The notes under the pieces were generated by a model. It was given only the letters and a program-made list of their open reading frames with translations. It was not told the DNA's origin and ran no database searches. From a virus: 25,269 bases of DNA. The stretch is from positions 1 to 25,269 of IMG/VR virus record IMGVR_UViG_3300042456_000176; one strand, written 5' to 3'. Position numbers and translations under genes: made by a program. This document shows, piece after piece, positions 18,367 through 25,269 of the stretch. Position 1 is the first letter of the stretch, and every line of letters starts with the position of its first letter.

Positions 18367-21333
18367 TTAGTGCGCAGATGATACTGCACTTTCCTCAGTT
18401 TGCACAAGTGTCACAGGGCCACTAGTGTTCTCTACAGTACCCTCCATGGCAGCAAAGTCAAACGCAAAGCATGTGCAGCTACCGGTTGAGTAGGCTGTAC
18501 CCCTTCCCATATTGAACTTCTCCTGCCAAGGAATAATCCATCCGTTATCGGTGGCGTACTTAATCATTTCCTTAGGCTCCATACGGTTTTTAGAACACCA
18601 GTCACCAAATTCCTTCTTAGCAAGGAACAGCTTACCGATGTACTTGTCCTTACCTTTGGTAGTCTGATTACCAATGATGCGTCGACCCGCGGGGGTTCCC
18701 ATGATTCTAGAGATTGAATCTTCAGGTCCACGGCTATCTGTACGCAAGTCACGGTACTCAGTTGTCACTATGATGCGGTTGGATAAGTCGCGAATCATAC
18801 GGTTCAAGGCATCCGCAGGGGAAGTCATGTTGCCTGCCACGATTGCCTCAGTCAGATCGCCCATCAGCATGGTCGTAAACTCAACAAGTTTGTTATAGTC
18901 AAATGAGATAACCTGTAAGTCAAGCAGTATCCTGGCTGCAGTTAGAGTTGCAGTAGCGTGACTTCGGAAGAACCTGTACTCACTCTGGGGCAGAATGACA
19001 CTCAACTTCGCTTCAGTCTCAGCCCACAGTTTGGCTACGGCATCTTGGTGTGTAACCACATACTTGATAAACGCATCGCCTGCACAACCCATGTTGTCCC
19101 GCATCTTGTCAATCGCATCAGATACTTCAATGGCGTTCTCGAAGATGGGTACGTTGTACTTGGAGAAGTTGATGGCAATCATACGCACCGCTTCTGCCTG
19201 AGTGTTGGCATTGTGCGAAGCTAGTTTGGCATGCATGTCCTCGTTGGCTGTGATACCCACGACAGCTTTCCAAGTGTGTTGTTCCGCGAATCCAACCTTA
19301 CCGCCACTGGATGTGAGTCGGGCTCGGTCAGTACCTTGGGATACGGTGTACGCAAAACTACTTACTTCAGCTGCGTCCATGTCGGTCATCTCGTCAAAGA
19401 CAACTGGCATGTTTTGGTGAGCGCCTACGATAGCCCAACGAGCATTGCGAGTTGCACCATCTTTACCAGCGTAGATCAACTTATTGGCATCAGCGAGACC
19501 GTACAGTGCTGCACGCCACACTGAGGTTTTACCTTTACCGGATGCGCCAGAGTTAACTGCAACCAACGCACCGTTGTAGCTGTCCTCACCAAACGGAGTC
19601 AGGATAGAGCCGTACACATTGCAGAAAACATACTGGGCGGCTTCACTGCTCTCGCGGTTGTATATAAAGTTAACAGCTTCAGCGTAACCCTCAATGGTTC
19701 CACGTGGGACAGGATATGTGTTCTTGTACGTGGCGGCTGCTCCACCAACGTAGACCCTACGAATAGAGCCATCAGTATGGTACAGGCGGTCACCTAGTAG
19801 AAACCCTGACATGTTCTCGCGCCAACCAAACGAAGTCAGTGTGTCAACTTCCCTCTGCTCAGTCATGAGCTTTGTAATGGAATCACGAATGTACGCAGTC
19901 AGGTGCATAGTTGCGTCCTTATTATTAGAAGGCATTAATTCATACTTGGACATGGCTTTGAGAAGATCGGCTGACGAAGCGATAGCGGCTGTATCAACTT
20001 CAAATTCCCTGATACGCTTGTCCGGCAGGTGCATCCGAATCGTGAATGCAAACGCCCCATCAGCTTTCTTGATGCGCTGTATAGGGTAGAACAGTTGGTA
20101 GCAGAATGTAAAGGGTTGGTTTACACCATCCTTGTCTTTGATGAATCGAATCATCCGGTTGTTCTGATACTCATAGCTTTCAGGCAGGGCGGGAACAACA
20201 GTCTCAACAACTACTTCCTCGTCCACAACCTCAAGCACTTGCTCAGCAGGCTCAGGGATAACCCTACCTAATACCATAGGGGTCTTGATCTTCCCTTTGT
20301 GGGAACAACCAACGCATCCGGCTGAATTGCTTTTCTCAAAAAACGCACAAGTCGTTGGACCGGAATCCCATGACTCATAACGTGTCTCCACATCAGTGTT
20401 GGAATGCCCAGTGTCAGCACGGTTTGCACTCCACTCGTAGGCTAGGTCGATATCTTCAGCGCAGTGCTTAATAAGGCCAATCACACCACGCCATGTATCG
20501 TAGTCAACATCACCCTTGGTGTCACGCATGAACATCACTTGTTGGCAGTGGTCTGCCATGATGCGTGCTGAAGACTCGTAAGTGGGCCCGTCGTAAGCTA
20601 CGATTAAGTCATCGTTTAAACCAGGCGCTGTTGAATAACTTGGCACATGAGCTTGAAGCGTTTTTACGGCGCGTGAGACTGCGGCTGCGAATTCTTGTGG
20701 TTCAACGAATGTAGGTTCGTTCTTAACCTTGACTTCACGGACTTCACGTCCGGCTTTACGATTATGAGTGCCTGCAGGTCGCAGGATAGAAGACAAGTCA
20801 GCAGTGCGGGTTGGGTCAACCAGCAGTCCAGCGGCATTAAGCGCGGCTTTGAATTCATTGGCAATAGATCGCCAACTGTTAGGGCCGATGGGTTTAGTCA
20901 AAGGCCAATAGCAATGTAGTCCACCGCCTGAGTCAACAAGCATGGGTTTAGTGAATTGGTGTGTTTGGCAGAATCCAAGGATTGCTTTAGCGGCTTCTGT
21001 TTTATTCAGATAGCCCTTACCTTCAGCGGCTTTGTCTTCACCGCAGTCGATATCAATCCAAAATGATTTGGCCTTGTCCCAGTTCTGTGCGCCTCGGTAT
21101 TTGGTTTTGATCTCCCCATTTACCTCAGCTTCGTAGCTTGGTGCCTTATACGAACAGCACGCATGGTAGACAATCAGGTTGCTTTGTGCATCATAAGATT
21201 CAATAGCTTGCGCCATGAGTTCAAGTGACTCATAGGCTTTGTGTGCAATGCCATCGCGTCCAACACGTCCCAACCCTACGAACTTAAACCCCTCCTCAGG
21301 AAGGATTGTTTGCAGGAACTTGAGCGTGTTCAT
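18367..21333 (-). CDS. Primase-helicase: AEP/PrimPol-like domain fused to a DUF927-like ATPase
   Basis: A 988-aa replication protein. The N-terminal primase-like domain has FWIDIDCGE (Asp94, Asp96 as metal ligands), DSGGGLHCYWPL (His140) and LRPAGTHNRK (184-193), the motif series of archaeo-eukaryotic-type primases. A small zinc-binding element follows (CAFFEKSNSAGCVGCSH; Cys329, Cys340, Cys343, His345). The C-terminal ATPase has Walker A NSGASGKGKTS (594-604), Walker B VVFDEMTD (644-651, Asp647/Glu648) and a sensor-like GITANED (693-699), as in DUF927/SF3-type helicases. It would prime and unwind phage DNA. It is the last gene of the leftward operon, 3 nt after its upstream neighbour and 44 nt before the terminator stem. 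Confidence 0.9.
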   Translation of the reverse strand: MNTLKFLQTILPEEGFKFVGLGRVGRDGIAHKAYESLELMAQAIESYDAQSNLIVYHACCSYKAPSYEAEVNGEIKTKYRGAQNWDKAKSFWIDIDCGEDKAAEGKGYLNKTEAAKAILGFCQTHQFTKPMLVDSGGGLHCYWPLTKPIGPNSWRSIANEFKAALNAAGLLVDPTRTADLSSILRPAGTHNRKAGREVREVKVKNEPTFVEPQEFAAAVSRAVKTLQAHVPSYSTAPGLNDDLIVAYDGPTYESSARIMADHCQQVMFMRDTKGDVDYDTWRGVIGLIKHCAEDIDLAYEWSANRADTGHSNTDVETRYESWDSGPTTCAFFEKSNSAGCVGCSHKGKIKTPMVLGRVIPEPAEQVLEVVDEEVVVETVVPALPESYEYQNNRMIRFIKDKDGVNQPFTFCYQLFYPIQRIKKADGAFAFTIRMHLPDKRIREFEVDTAAIASSADLLKAMSKYELMPSNNKDATMHLTAYIRDSITKLMTEQREVDTLTSFGWRENMSGFLLGDRLYHTDGSIRRVYVGGAAATYKNTYPVPRGTIEGYAEAVNFIYNRESSEAAQYVFCNVYGSILTPFGEDSYNGALVAVNSGASGKGKTSVWRAALYGLADANKLIYAGKDGATRNARWAIVGAHQNMPVVFDEMTDMDAAEVSSFAYTVSQGTDRARLTSSGGKVGFAEQHTWKAVVGITANEDMHAKLASHNANTQAEAVRMIAINFSKYNVPIFENAIEVSDAIDKMRDNMGCAGDAFIKYVVTHQDAVAKLWAETEAKLSVILPQSEYRFFRSHATATLTAARILLDLQVISFDYNKLVEFTTMLMGDLTEAIVAGNMTSPADALNRMIRDLSNRIIVTTEYRDLRTDSRGPEDSISRIMGTPAGRRIIGNQTTKGKDKYIGKLFLAKKEFGDWCSKNRMEPKEMIKYATDNGWIIPWQEKFNMGRGTAYSTGSCTCFAFDFAAMEGTVENTSGPVTLVQTEESAVSSAH

Positions 21334-21336
21334 GGA

Positions 21337-21588
21337 CTACACCCCTGTGATGATTCGCTTGTCTTGTGCTTCTGCACCAACTTTGATGGTCTTACCCATA
21401 TGGGCAACAGCCACGTTTAGAAGTTCACTGGCTTGAACAGAAGTCTCAGCGGACTCGACAATGACGCGTCCAATAAGCTCTGCAAGTCCCAAGATAACTT
21501 CACCATGGTTGAATCCTTTGTCGTTCAAGGCACCGTTGGCTTCCAGCACAACCCCGACAACTTTTCTCTGATCTATTTGATATGACAT
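21337..21588 (-). CDS. Small helical phage protein (unknown function)
   Basis: An 83-aa protein with an SD (TTGGAG) upstream of its ATG at 21588. After a short N-terminus (MSYQIDQRKVVGVVLEANGA) it forms two long Ala/Val/Glu-rich helices (HGEVILGLAELIGRVIVESA, ASELLNVAVAHMGKTIKVGA). No catalytic motif, membrane span or Cys is present. It lies 3 nt upstream of the primase-helicase gene and is probably translationally linked to it. The 86-nt gap between it and the upstream SSB-like gene holds no promoter I can support. Function unknown. Confidence 0.75.
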   Translation of the reverse strand: MSYQIDQRKVVGVVLEANGALNDKGFNHGEVILGLAELIGRVIVESAETSVQASELLNVAVAHMGKTIKVGAEAQDKRIITGV

Positions 21589-21674
21589 ATGTACTCCAAT
21601 ACAAGAAGGTGGGGGTACTAACCGCTCAATCGCAAGCTTCCGAAAAACCTTTGCACGGCTTTCCCCCCGTTAAA

Positions 21675-22553
21675 TTAGTCGTCGAAGTTCAAGTCATCTA
21701 GATTCAGATCGACTTCAGGCTCAGTAACTACTACGGGTTTGGGTTCAGGCTTTGGCTCTGCCTTAGGCTTGGCTATAGCTTTTGGCTTCTCAACTACAGG
21801 AGCAGGCTTGTCCAGTGCGGCAACAGTATCGTCAACTGCAACGACACCAGTGCCAAGGATAGACGCGACTACCTCAGTTTCCACGACTGATTTGACTTCA
21901 TTGTAAGCGGCCTCAGGCAAATAGCCCATAGCCTTAAATGTCAGTTTCGGTGTGGCGGCTTCAGCTTCAAAAGCAATCTTAGTAACCACTTGCGAATAGT
22001 GCAAGTTGCGTTTTTGCAACGCTGCGGCATACTCACTTAACGCCTTGATAGAAGCAGGAGGAACACGCAACAAGTACGGGTCATTGATTAACCCAGCGGC
22101 TGCGATAGCCAAACGCTTGGAGTCTTGGCAAGCCTTACCCTTACCGCCATTGTCACCGATCTTACTACCCCACTGATTGTGTGGGCAGGTAGAACACTGC
22201 TTGGACTGAGGGTTCTTGGAGTTGTCTTCAGGTTTAATACCTTCGTTACTGTAGCAGTCAGGCTTCTGATCTTCGCTGCCTTCTTGGTATCCCTTGGCGT
22301 AGTACACCTTAGACACACCCTTGTTGCCTTTGAGCAACACCACATCAATAGACGTTGCGGGACTGTCAGGGTCTTTAGGGTTCATCATCGTGGTGCGGTC
22401 ACCGCCACGAACAATCGCAAAGATTTTGCCCTTGATGGACACTACGGGAAAACCCGTACTAACGGTTGATATCAAATCACCGTTCAAGTTCTCAACGTTT
22501 TGGTTCTTTAAGTATGCAGGCAGGTTGCCATCGAATGGAATGATTTCGCTCAT
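21675..22553 (-). CDS. Putative ssDNA-binding protein with Cys cluster and acidic tail
   Basis: A 292-aa protein with a good SD (CTGGAG). The N-terminal two thirds look like a beta-rich DNA-binding fold (FPVVSIKGKIFAIVRGGDRT, SIDVVLLKGNKGVSKVYYAK) interrupted by a four-Cys cluster (Cys100, Cys120, Cys123, Cys142; CSTCPHNQWGS, GKACQDSKRLAI) that could bind zinc. A Lys/Pro/Glu-rich hinge (about residues 250-278) leads to a strongly acidic end, DLNLDDLNFDD, with the terminal aromatic/acidic signature of T7 gp2.5- and SSB-type tails that recruit replication partners. Placement between replication genes supports the role. The family is not certain; it may be a zinc-containing recombination mediator instead. 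Confidence 0.65.
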   Translation of the reverse strand: MSEIIPFDGNLPAYLKNQNVENLNGDLISTVSTGFPVVSIKGKIFAIVRGGDRTTMMNPKDPDSPATSIDVVLLKGNKGVSKVYYAKGYQEGSEDQKPDCYSNEGIKPEDNSKNPQSKQCSTCPHNQWGSKIGDNGGKGKACQDSKRLAIAAAGLINDPYLLRVPPASIKALSEYAAALQKRNLHYSQVVTKIAFEAEAATPKLTFKAMGYLPEAAYNEVKSVVETEVVASILGTGVVAVDDTVAALDKPAPVVEKPKAIAKPKAEPKPEPKPVVVTEPEVDLNLDDLNFDD

Positions 22554-22572
22554 GTGGTTCTCCAGTTAAAAA

Positions 22573-22953
22573 TTATGATCTACGAATGTTTACTGTCTTC
22601 TCAACACGCCAGTCAATACCTGGGGGCAGGACTTCGTGTTCGTCTTTATATTGCTCAACTGCGGATTGCGCCACACGTTTTTGCAACATATGCCATGCGT
22701 TGTTTTCTTTACAAAATGTAATGAACGCATCGGGGTCTGCAATGGATGCAGTAGTCTTTGTGGATGTGTAGGCTGTACCGAACTCTGTGCGTACAGAATC
22801 CATGCCTGTGGTCTCAAATGTTTTGAGCAGGGCTGCCTCGATCTTGTCCAGTACTTCATCGACCTTGGCTATCTTGCCATCGTACTCAGCTTTCATCTGA
22901 GCTTTCTTGTCGCGGACTTCAACGTATTTTGCTACTAACTCTGATATTTTCAT
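22573..22953 (-). CDS. Conserved phage protein with N-terminal coiled coil
   Basis: A 126-aa soluble protein: an N-terminal coiled coil (MKISELVAKYVEVRDKKAQM, then KAEYDGKIAKVDEVLDKIEA), a core with SVRTEFGTAYTSTKTTASIA and DPDAFITFCKENNAWHMLQK, and an end PPGIDWRVEKTVNIRRS. I recall this architecture (R-D-K-K, S-V-x-T-x-x-G-T-A-Y, D-P-D-x-F, K-R-V) in a common phage family near SSB or recombination genes, without an established function. The SD AGGA precedes ATG 22953, and a 57-nt gap separates it from the upstream helicase gene. A nuclease-inhibitor or DNA-binding accessory role is possible but not shown. Confidence 0.75.
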   Translation of the reverse strand: MKISELVAKYVEVRDKKAQMKAEYDGKIAKVDEVLDKIEAALLKTFETTGMDSVRTEFGTAYTSTKTTASIADPDAFITFCKENNAWHMLQKRVAQSAVEQYKDEHEVLPPGIDWRVEKTVNIRRS

Positions 22954-23010
22954 GTTTGTCCTAAGGGGGTGTTAGCTTACTCTCATTTGGTGTGTCTGTG
23001 TTAAGTGTTT

Positions 23011-24576
23011 TCACTCATCTGATTCAATTCCTTTCATTATTTCAAGTAGTGCACCTTGCAGTTTCTGCTTGGTGCGTAAGCGGGTGTAAATGCGTCTTTC
23101 AATATCTGAACAAGCAATGTGAGCAATCACTGTCGTTCTAGTCTGCCCAGGTCTTCGCACTCGTGCACAAGCCTGTTCGTAGATATCGTTGCTGTGGATA
23201 GGAGCAAACCAAACGATGTTGGTTGCCGCTGTTAATGTCAGGCCATGAGACATGGTCGCAGGGTTTGCCACCAGTACCCTAAGGTCTGTGCCGTTTTGGA
23301 ATTCACCAAAAATCTGATCGCGCTCGGCCTTGCTTGTGCCACCATGGACTGCCGCCACTGACCATTCACTTGACAGCTCTTGCACCAGTTGTTCTAGCAC
23401 TCCAGTCAGCGGAACGAACACAATGACTTTGCCTTCTGAACCCTCGATTAACTCTTTAAGTACATCGATGCGTGGCTTGTTTGGAATGTAGATGTGTTCG
23501 CCGTCTTTGCCATAGGCAACTCCGCAAGCAATCTGAACAAGCTTGTTGGCTTTAACTGCCTCATTGATAGCAAGGACCTCACCACCATCGTATTCAGTAA
23601 TCAGCTTCTCAAGCATACCCTTGTAGGCCGCCTTTTGTTCATCCGTCATCTCGGCATCGCGGTTGATGAACGTCTGTTCGGGCAAATCAATACAGTCATC
23701 GAGGGCAAACCGAACTGCGGGTTGCATGATCTTCTTAACTGTATCGACTGCGTCTACCCGTGGTATCCACTTGAACTGTGTGATCTGTTTCATGACTGAG
23801 TCGCGGAACTGACCAAAGTACTTGGGTACATCGGGGTTGGTTGGACATACGATTCGGCATTGTGCCCATGCGTCTGTAGGTTCGTGTGGTGTGGGTGCAC
23901 CAGTCAAAGCCCATATACGTCTGTGCGACTGCTTGTTGCATATCTTGTTCAGGATTTTCCAACGCTCTGTACTGGCGTTTCGGAACATCGCAATCTCGTC
24001 AACAATAATTAAATTGATGTCGGGTCTATCGGCTAACTCGTCTTGAATCGTTCGAATACCATCGGTATTGATAATGTAGATATCAGCGGGTTGGGCTAAC
24101 AGTTTCTTGCGACGCTCGCGTGAGCCATACACAACAGTGGCATCCAAATGGGGAAAGGTTCGGAATATCTCATCCGCCCAAGTGCGCTCCATCGTGGACA
24201 GTGGACAGATAACCAATGCACGTGTGACCAGTTTAGAGTCACGCATGTAGTCAAAGGCCCATAGCGATGTAACTGTCTTACCCAAGCCCATGCTGTTCAA
24301 ACAGAACGCACGTTCATTCATCGATAAGAAGTTAGCAGTCTCGATCTGTGCAGCAAAAGGTTTGAAACGACCGGGCCACTTATAGTAATAAGTCATCGGG
24401 TCAGGCGGGTTAAAGCCCAAGTTTCGCAGTACCTTAACTTCATCAGGTCTGTGAGGAACAGCCACTAATGTCTGCCCTTTGTGCGTTACCAACTTTGCGG
24501 TTGGTATCGGTGTTGTTACTCTCGTTGGATGTTTTAATTTGAGGATCAGCGCCCTCTTGTCTTGTCTAACTAACAT
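23011..24576 (-). CDS. SF2 (SNF2/DEAD-like) helicase
   Basis: A 521-aa two-lobe SF2 helicase. Lobe 1: Q-motif-like RFKPFAAQIETANFL, Walker A NSMGLGKTVTS (Gly97-Thr101), motif Ia LVICPLSTMERTW, Walker B variant LIIVDEIAMFRN (DEIA at 193-196, rather than DEAH) and motif III ALTGAPTPHEP. Lobe 2: KVIVFVPLTGVLEQLVQEL, VAAVHGG, motif V NPATMSHGLTLTAATNIVWF and motif VI YEQACARVRRPGQT. This matches SNF2-type phage helicases used in replication, recombination or chromatin-like remodelling. The ATG directly abuts the upstream HNH-like gene's TAA. No DNA-binding accessory domain is fused. All canonical motifs are intact. Confidence 0.93.
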   Translation of the reverse strand: MLVRQDKRALILKLKHPTRVTTPIPTAKLVTHKGQTLVAVPHRPDEVKVLRNLGFNPPDPMTYYYKWPGRFKPFAAQIETANFLSMNERAFCLNSMGLGKTVTSLWAFDYMRDSKLVTRALVICPLSTMERTWADEIFRTFPHLDATVVYGSRERRKKLLAQPADIYIINTDGIRTIQDELADRPDINLIIVDEIAMFRNASTERWKILNKICNKQSHRRIWALTGAPTPHEPTDAWAQCRIVCPTNPDVPKYFGQFRDSVMKQITQFKWIPRVDAVDTVKKIMQPAVRFALDDCIDLPEQTFINRDAEMTDEQKAAYKGMLEKLITEYDGGEVLAINEAVKANKLVQIACGVAYGKDGEHIYIPNKPRIDVLKELIEGSEGKVIVFVPLTGVLEQLVQELSSEWSVAAVHGGTSKAERDQIFGEFQNGTDLRVLVANPATMSHGLTLTAATNIVWFAPIHSNDIYEQACARVRRPGQTRTTVIAHIACSDIERRIYTRLRTKQKLQGALLEIMKGIESDE

Positions 24577-24840
24577 TTACTTTCCATATGCATTTCCATT
24601 ACTTCCTCTCCAGCCACGGTTCTTTTCTTTATCTACCACACGCAAGTTTGACTTAGCGTTTGTGCCCTTACCATCAAGCATCTTCTTGTGGTCTACGTCT
24701 TTACCATCACCTTTTTTTACCTTGCCATCGCGCATCATTTCAGCACGTGCTTTGTTGCGCATCTCGCGCTTGTCAACTTGTTCAGGGCGTGCGTTATACG
24801 CCTTGTCGTAAGCCGCTTTAGTTGGTCCGCCTTTGTTCAT
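24577..24840 (-). CDS. HNH-like small phage protein
   Basis: An 87-aa basic protein. The N-terminal helix YDKAYNARPEQVDKREMRNK resembles the 'Y.k.YN..PEq...R..Rn' start of small phage HNH-fold proteins, followed by DVDHKKML (48-55), SNLRVV (64-69) and KNRGW (73-77), which correspond to the DH, N and NR elements of an HNH/beta-beta-alpha-metal motif. There are no Cys zinc knuckles. Whether it is an active nuclease is unclear. Its ATG lies 22 nt inside the VRR-NUC gene's 3' end, so translation is probably coupled. Confidence 0.72.
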   Translation of the reverse strand: MNKGGPTKAAYDKAYNARPEQVDKREMRNKARAEMMRDGKVKKGDGKDVDHKKMLDGKGTNAKSNLRVVDKEKNRGWRGSNGNAYGK

Positions 24841-25123
24841 TCTTTACCTCCAAGAAATCAATAAGTTGTTGAACATCATCCACCACGATAGACCATCCAC
24901 CGTGGGTAAAGATAGCTTCTAATGTACGTTCCTGATTTGCAGTTGTACATCCCCGCTTACCTGGGGCCTTGGTCTCTACACCAATAAACTGACCACGATC
25001 GCAGCAGATAAAGTCAGGTATACCGACTACACCCATACCGTTCTGCATAGGCATGAAGAACCAAATATTGCGATTCTTTAGTTCTTTCTTCACGGCTTCT
25101 TTAACTTTACCTTCAGGAGTCAT
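24818..25123 (-). CDS. VRR-NUC domain nuclease
   Basis: A 101-aa PD-(D/E)XK nuclease. The core motif is complete: an early acidic residue in TPEGKVKEAVKKEL, then GIPDFICC (Asp37), GVETKAP (Glu50, Lys52) and NQERTLEAI (Gln64, Arg66), the order seen in stand-alone VRR-NUC proteins of phages. Such enzymes cut branched or nicked DNA, for example at junctions. The length is typical. Its ATG (25123-25121) overlaps the stop of the upstream Cys-rich nuclease (ATGA), and its own 3' end overlaps the HNH-like gene by 23 nt, so the three nucleases form a tight cluster. Confidence 0.92.
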   Translation of the reverse strand: MTPEGKVKEAVKKELKNRNIWFFMPMQNGMGVVGIPDFICCDRGQFIGVETKAPGKRGCTTANQERTLEAIFTHGGWSIVVDDVQQLIDFLEVKNEQRRTN

Positions 25124-25269
25124 CGCTTATCCTTGTAGAACTCACACGTTTTAACTGGACACCATCCCTTGCATAACCCCGAGGGTCGTGCAGGCCAAGC
25201 ATCCCGCTCGTAAGCCGATTCCAACTTACGCACCTTTGGAATAAATGTTTGCCAAATGATAGGTACTTG
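25120..25269 (-). CDS. PD-(D/E)XK exonuclease-type C-terminus (partial)
   Basis: The minus-strand frame is open from the window's right edge to TGA at 25122-25120, giving the last 49 residues. The tail contains AWPARPSGLCKGWCPVKTCEF followed by YKDKR, in the 'W.p.PsgLC.gWCPv..C' pattern of phage RecB/Cas4-type PDDEXK_1 nucleases whose C-terminal Cys cluster can bind iron-sulfur or zinc. The upstream catalytic part is outside the window. The stop overlaps the VRR-NUC start by 3 nt. The family call rests on the Cys/Trp/Pro pattern only. Confidence 0.72.
   Translation of the reverse strand, partial: QVPIIWQTFIPKVRKLESAYERDAWPARPSGLCKGWCPVKTCEFYKDKR

Noticed and set aside
18347-18372. CACTAA...TTAGTG inverted repeat at the end of the primase gene
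   Set aside because: Only 6 bp with a 14-nt spacer and partly inside the stop codon; likely chance beside the real terminator.
21589-21674. Promoter in the 86-nt gap of the leftward operon
   Set aside because: No -35/-10 pair with 16-18 nt spacing; only the SD of the downstream gene is clear.
1-25269. tRNA, CRISPR arrays, insertion sequences or integrase
   Set aside because: None of the characteristic structures, repeats or motifs was seen on either strand.

Overview
The window is part of a tailed double-stranded DNA bacteriophage genome, or possibly a prophage. It has no cellular housekeeping genes and no recognisable tRNA. Genes are tightly packed with ATGA or TAATG overlaps. One convergent junction near 18.3 kb separates a rightward virion and lysis arm from a leftward DNA-metabolism arm. 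Three consecutive large genes (341, 481 and 2261 aa) downstream of a tail fibre resemble the internal virion or DNA-ejection proteins of podoviruses (T7 gp14/gp15/gp16 type), so a short-tailed phage is the best guess. Spanins, Shine-Dalgarno (SD) sequences and a GH19 endolysin point to a Gram-negative host. The host lineage cannot be read from this sequence. Terminase, portal, major capsid and polymerase genes are not in the window.

Rightward arm, part 1 (3-4002): the C-terminal part of a family 2 glycosyltransferase with TPR-like repeats, then a chain of tiny, mostly overlapping genes. It includes a class II-like holin, several micro-membrane proteins, a small lipoprotein, an Rz-like inner spanin with an Rz1-like outer spanin nested in its +1 frame, and a GH19 endolysin. 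Eight of these are under 90 aa, and several were recovered by reading the sequence by eye.

Rightward arm, part 2 (4059-18293): a small unknown protein, a beta-rich putative tail protein, a 656-aa tail fibre with an FN3-like domain and two tandem-repeat tracts, a conserved unknown, an ejection-type protein ending in a short S74-like autoprotease domain, a coiled-coil ejection-type protein, a 2261-aa multidomain giant, and two small proteins. The giant has glycine-rich membrane-active segments, a helix-turn-helix, an HEIAH metallopeptidase motif and a polyvalent-protein-type C-terminus.

The main discovery candidate lies inside the giant gene. Four small ORFs (78, 59, 51 and 64 aa), all in the +1 frame and each with an SD sequence at good spacing, sit on the low-complexity linkers between its domains. 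One of them (13783-13938, starting MPFKSQAQRKFLFAKEPEVA) matches a small stand-alone phage protein type that I recognise. This suggests the giant arose when formerly separate genes were joined by reading through intervening small genes in another frame, with those genes kept as overprinted genes.

Leftward arm (18367-25269, minus strand, read from the right edge): a PD-(D/E)XK-type nuclease C-terminus (cut by the window edge), a VRR-NUC nuclease, an HNH-like protein, an SF2/SNF2-type helicase, a conserved coiled-coil protein, an ssDNA-binding-like protein with an acidic tail, a small unknown, and a 988-aa primase-helicase. The arm ends at an intrinsic terminator at 18291-18323. It looks like one replication/recombination operon.
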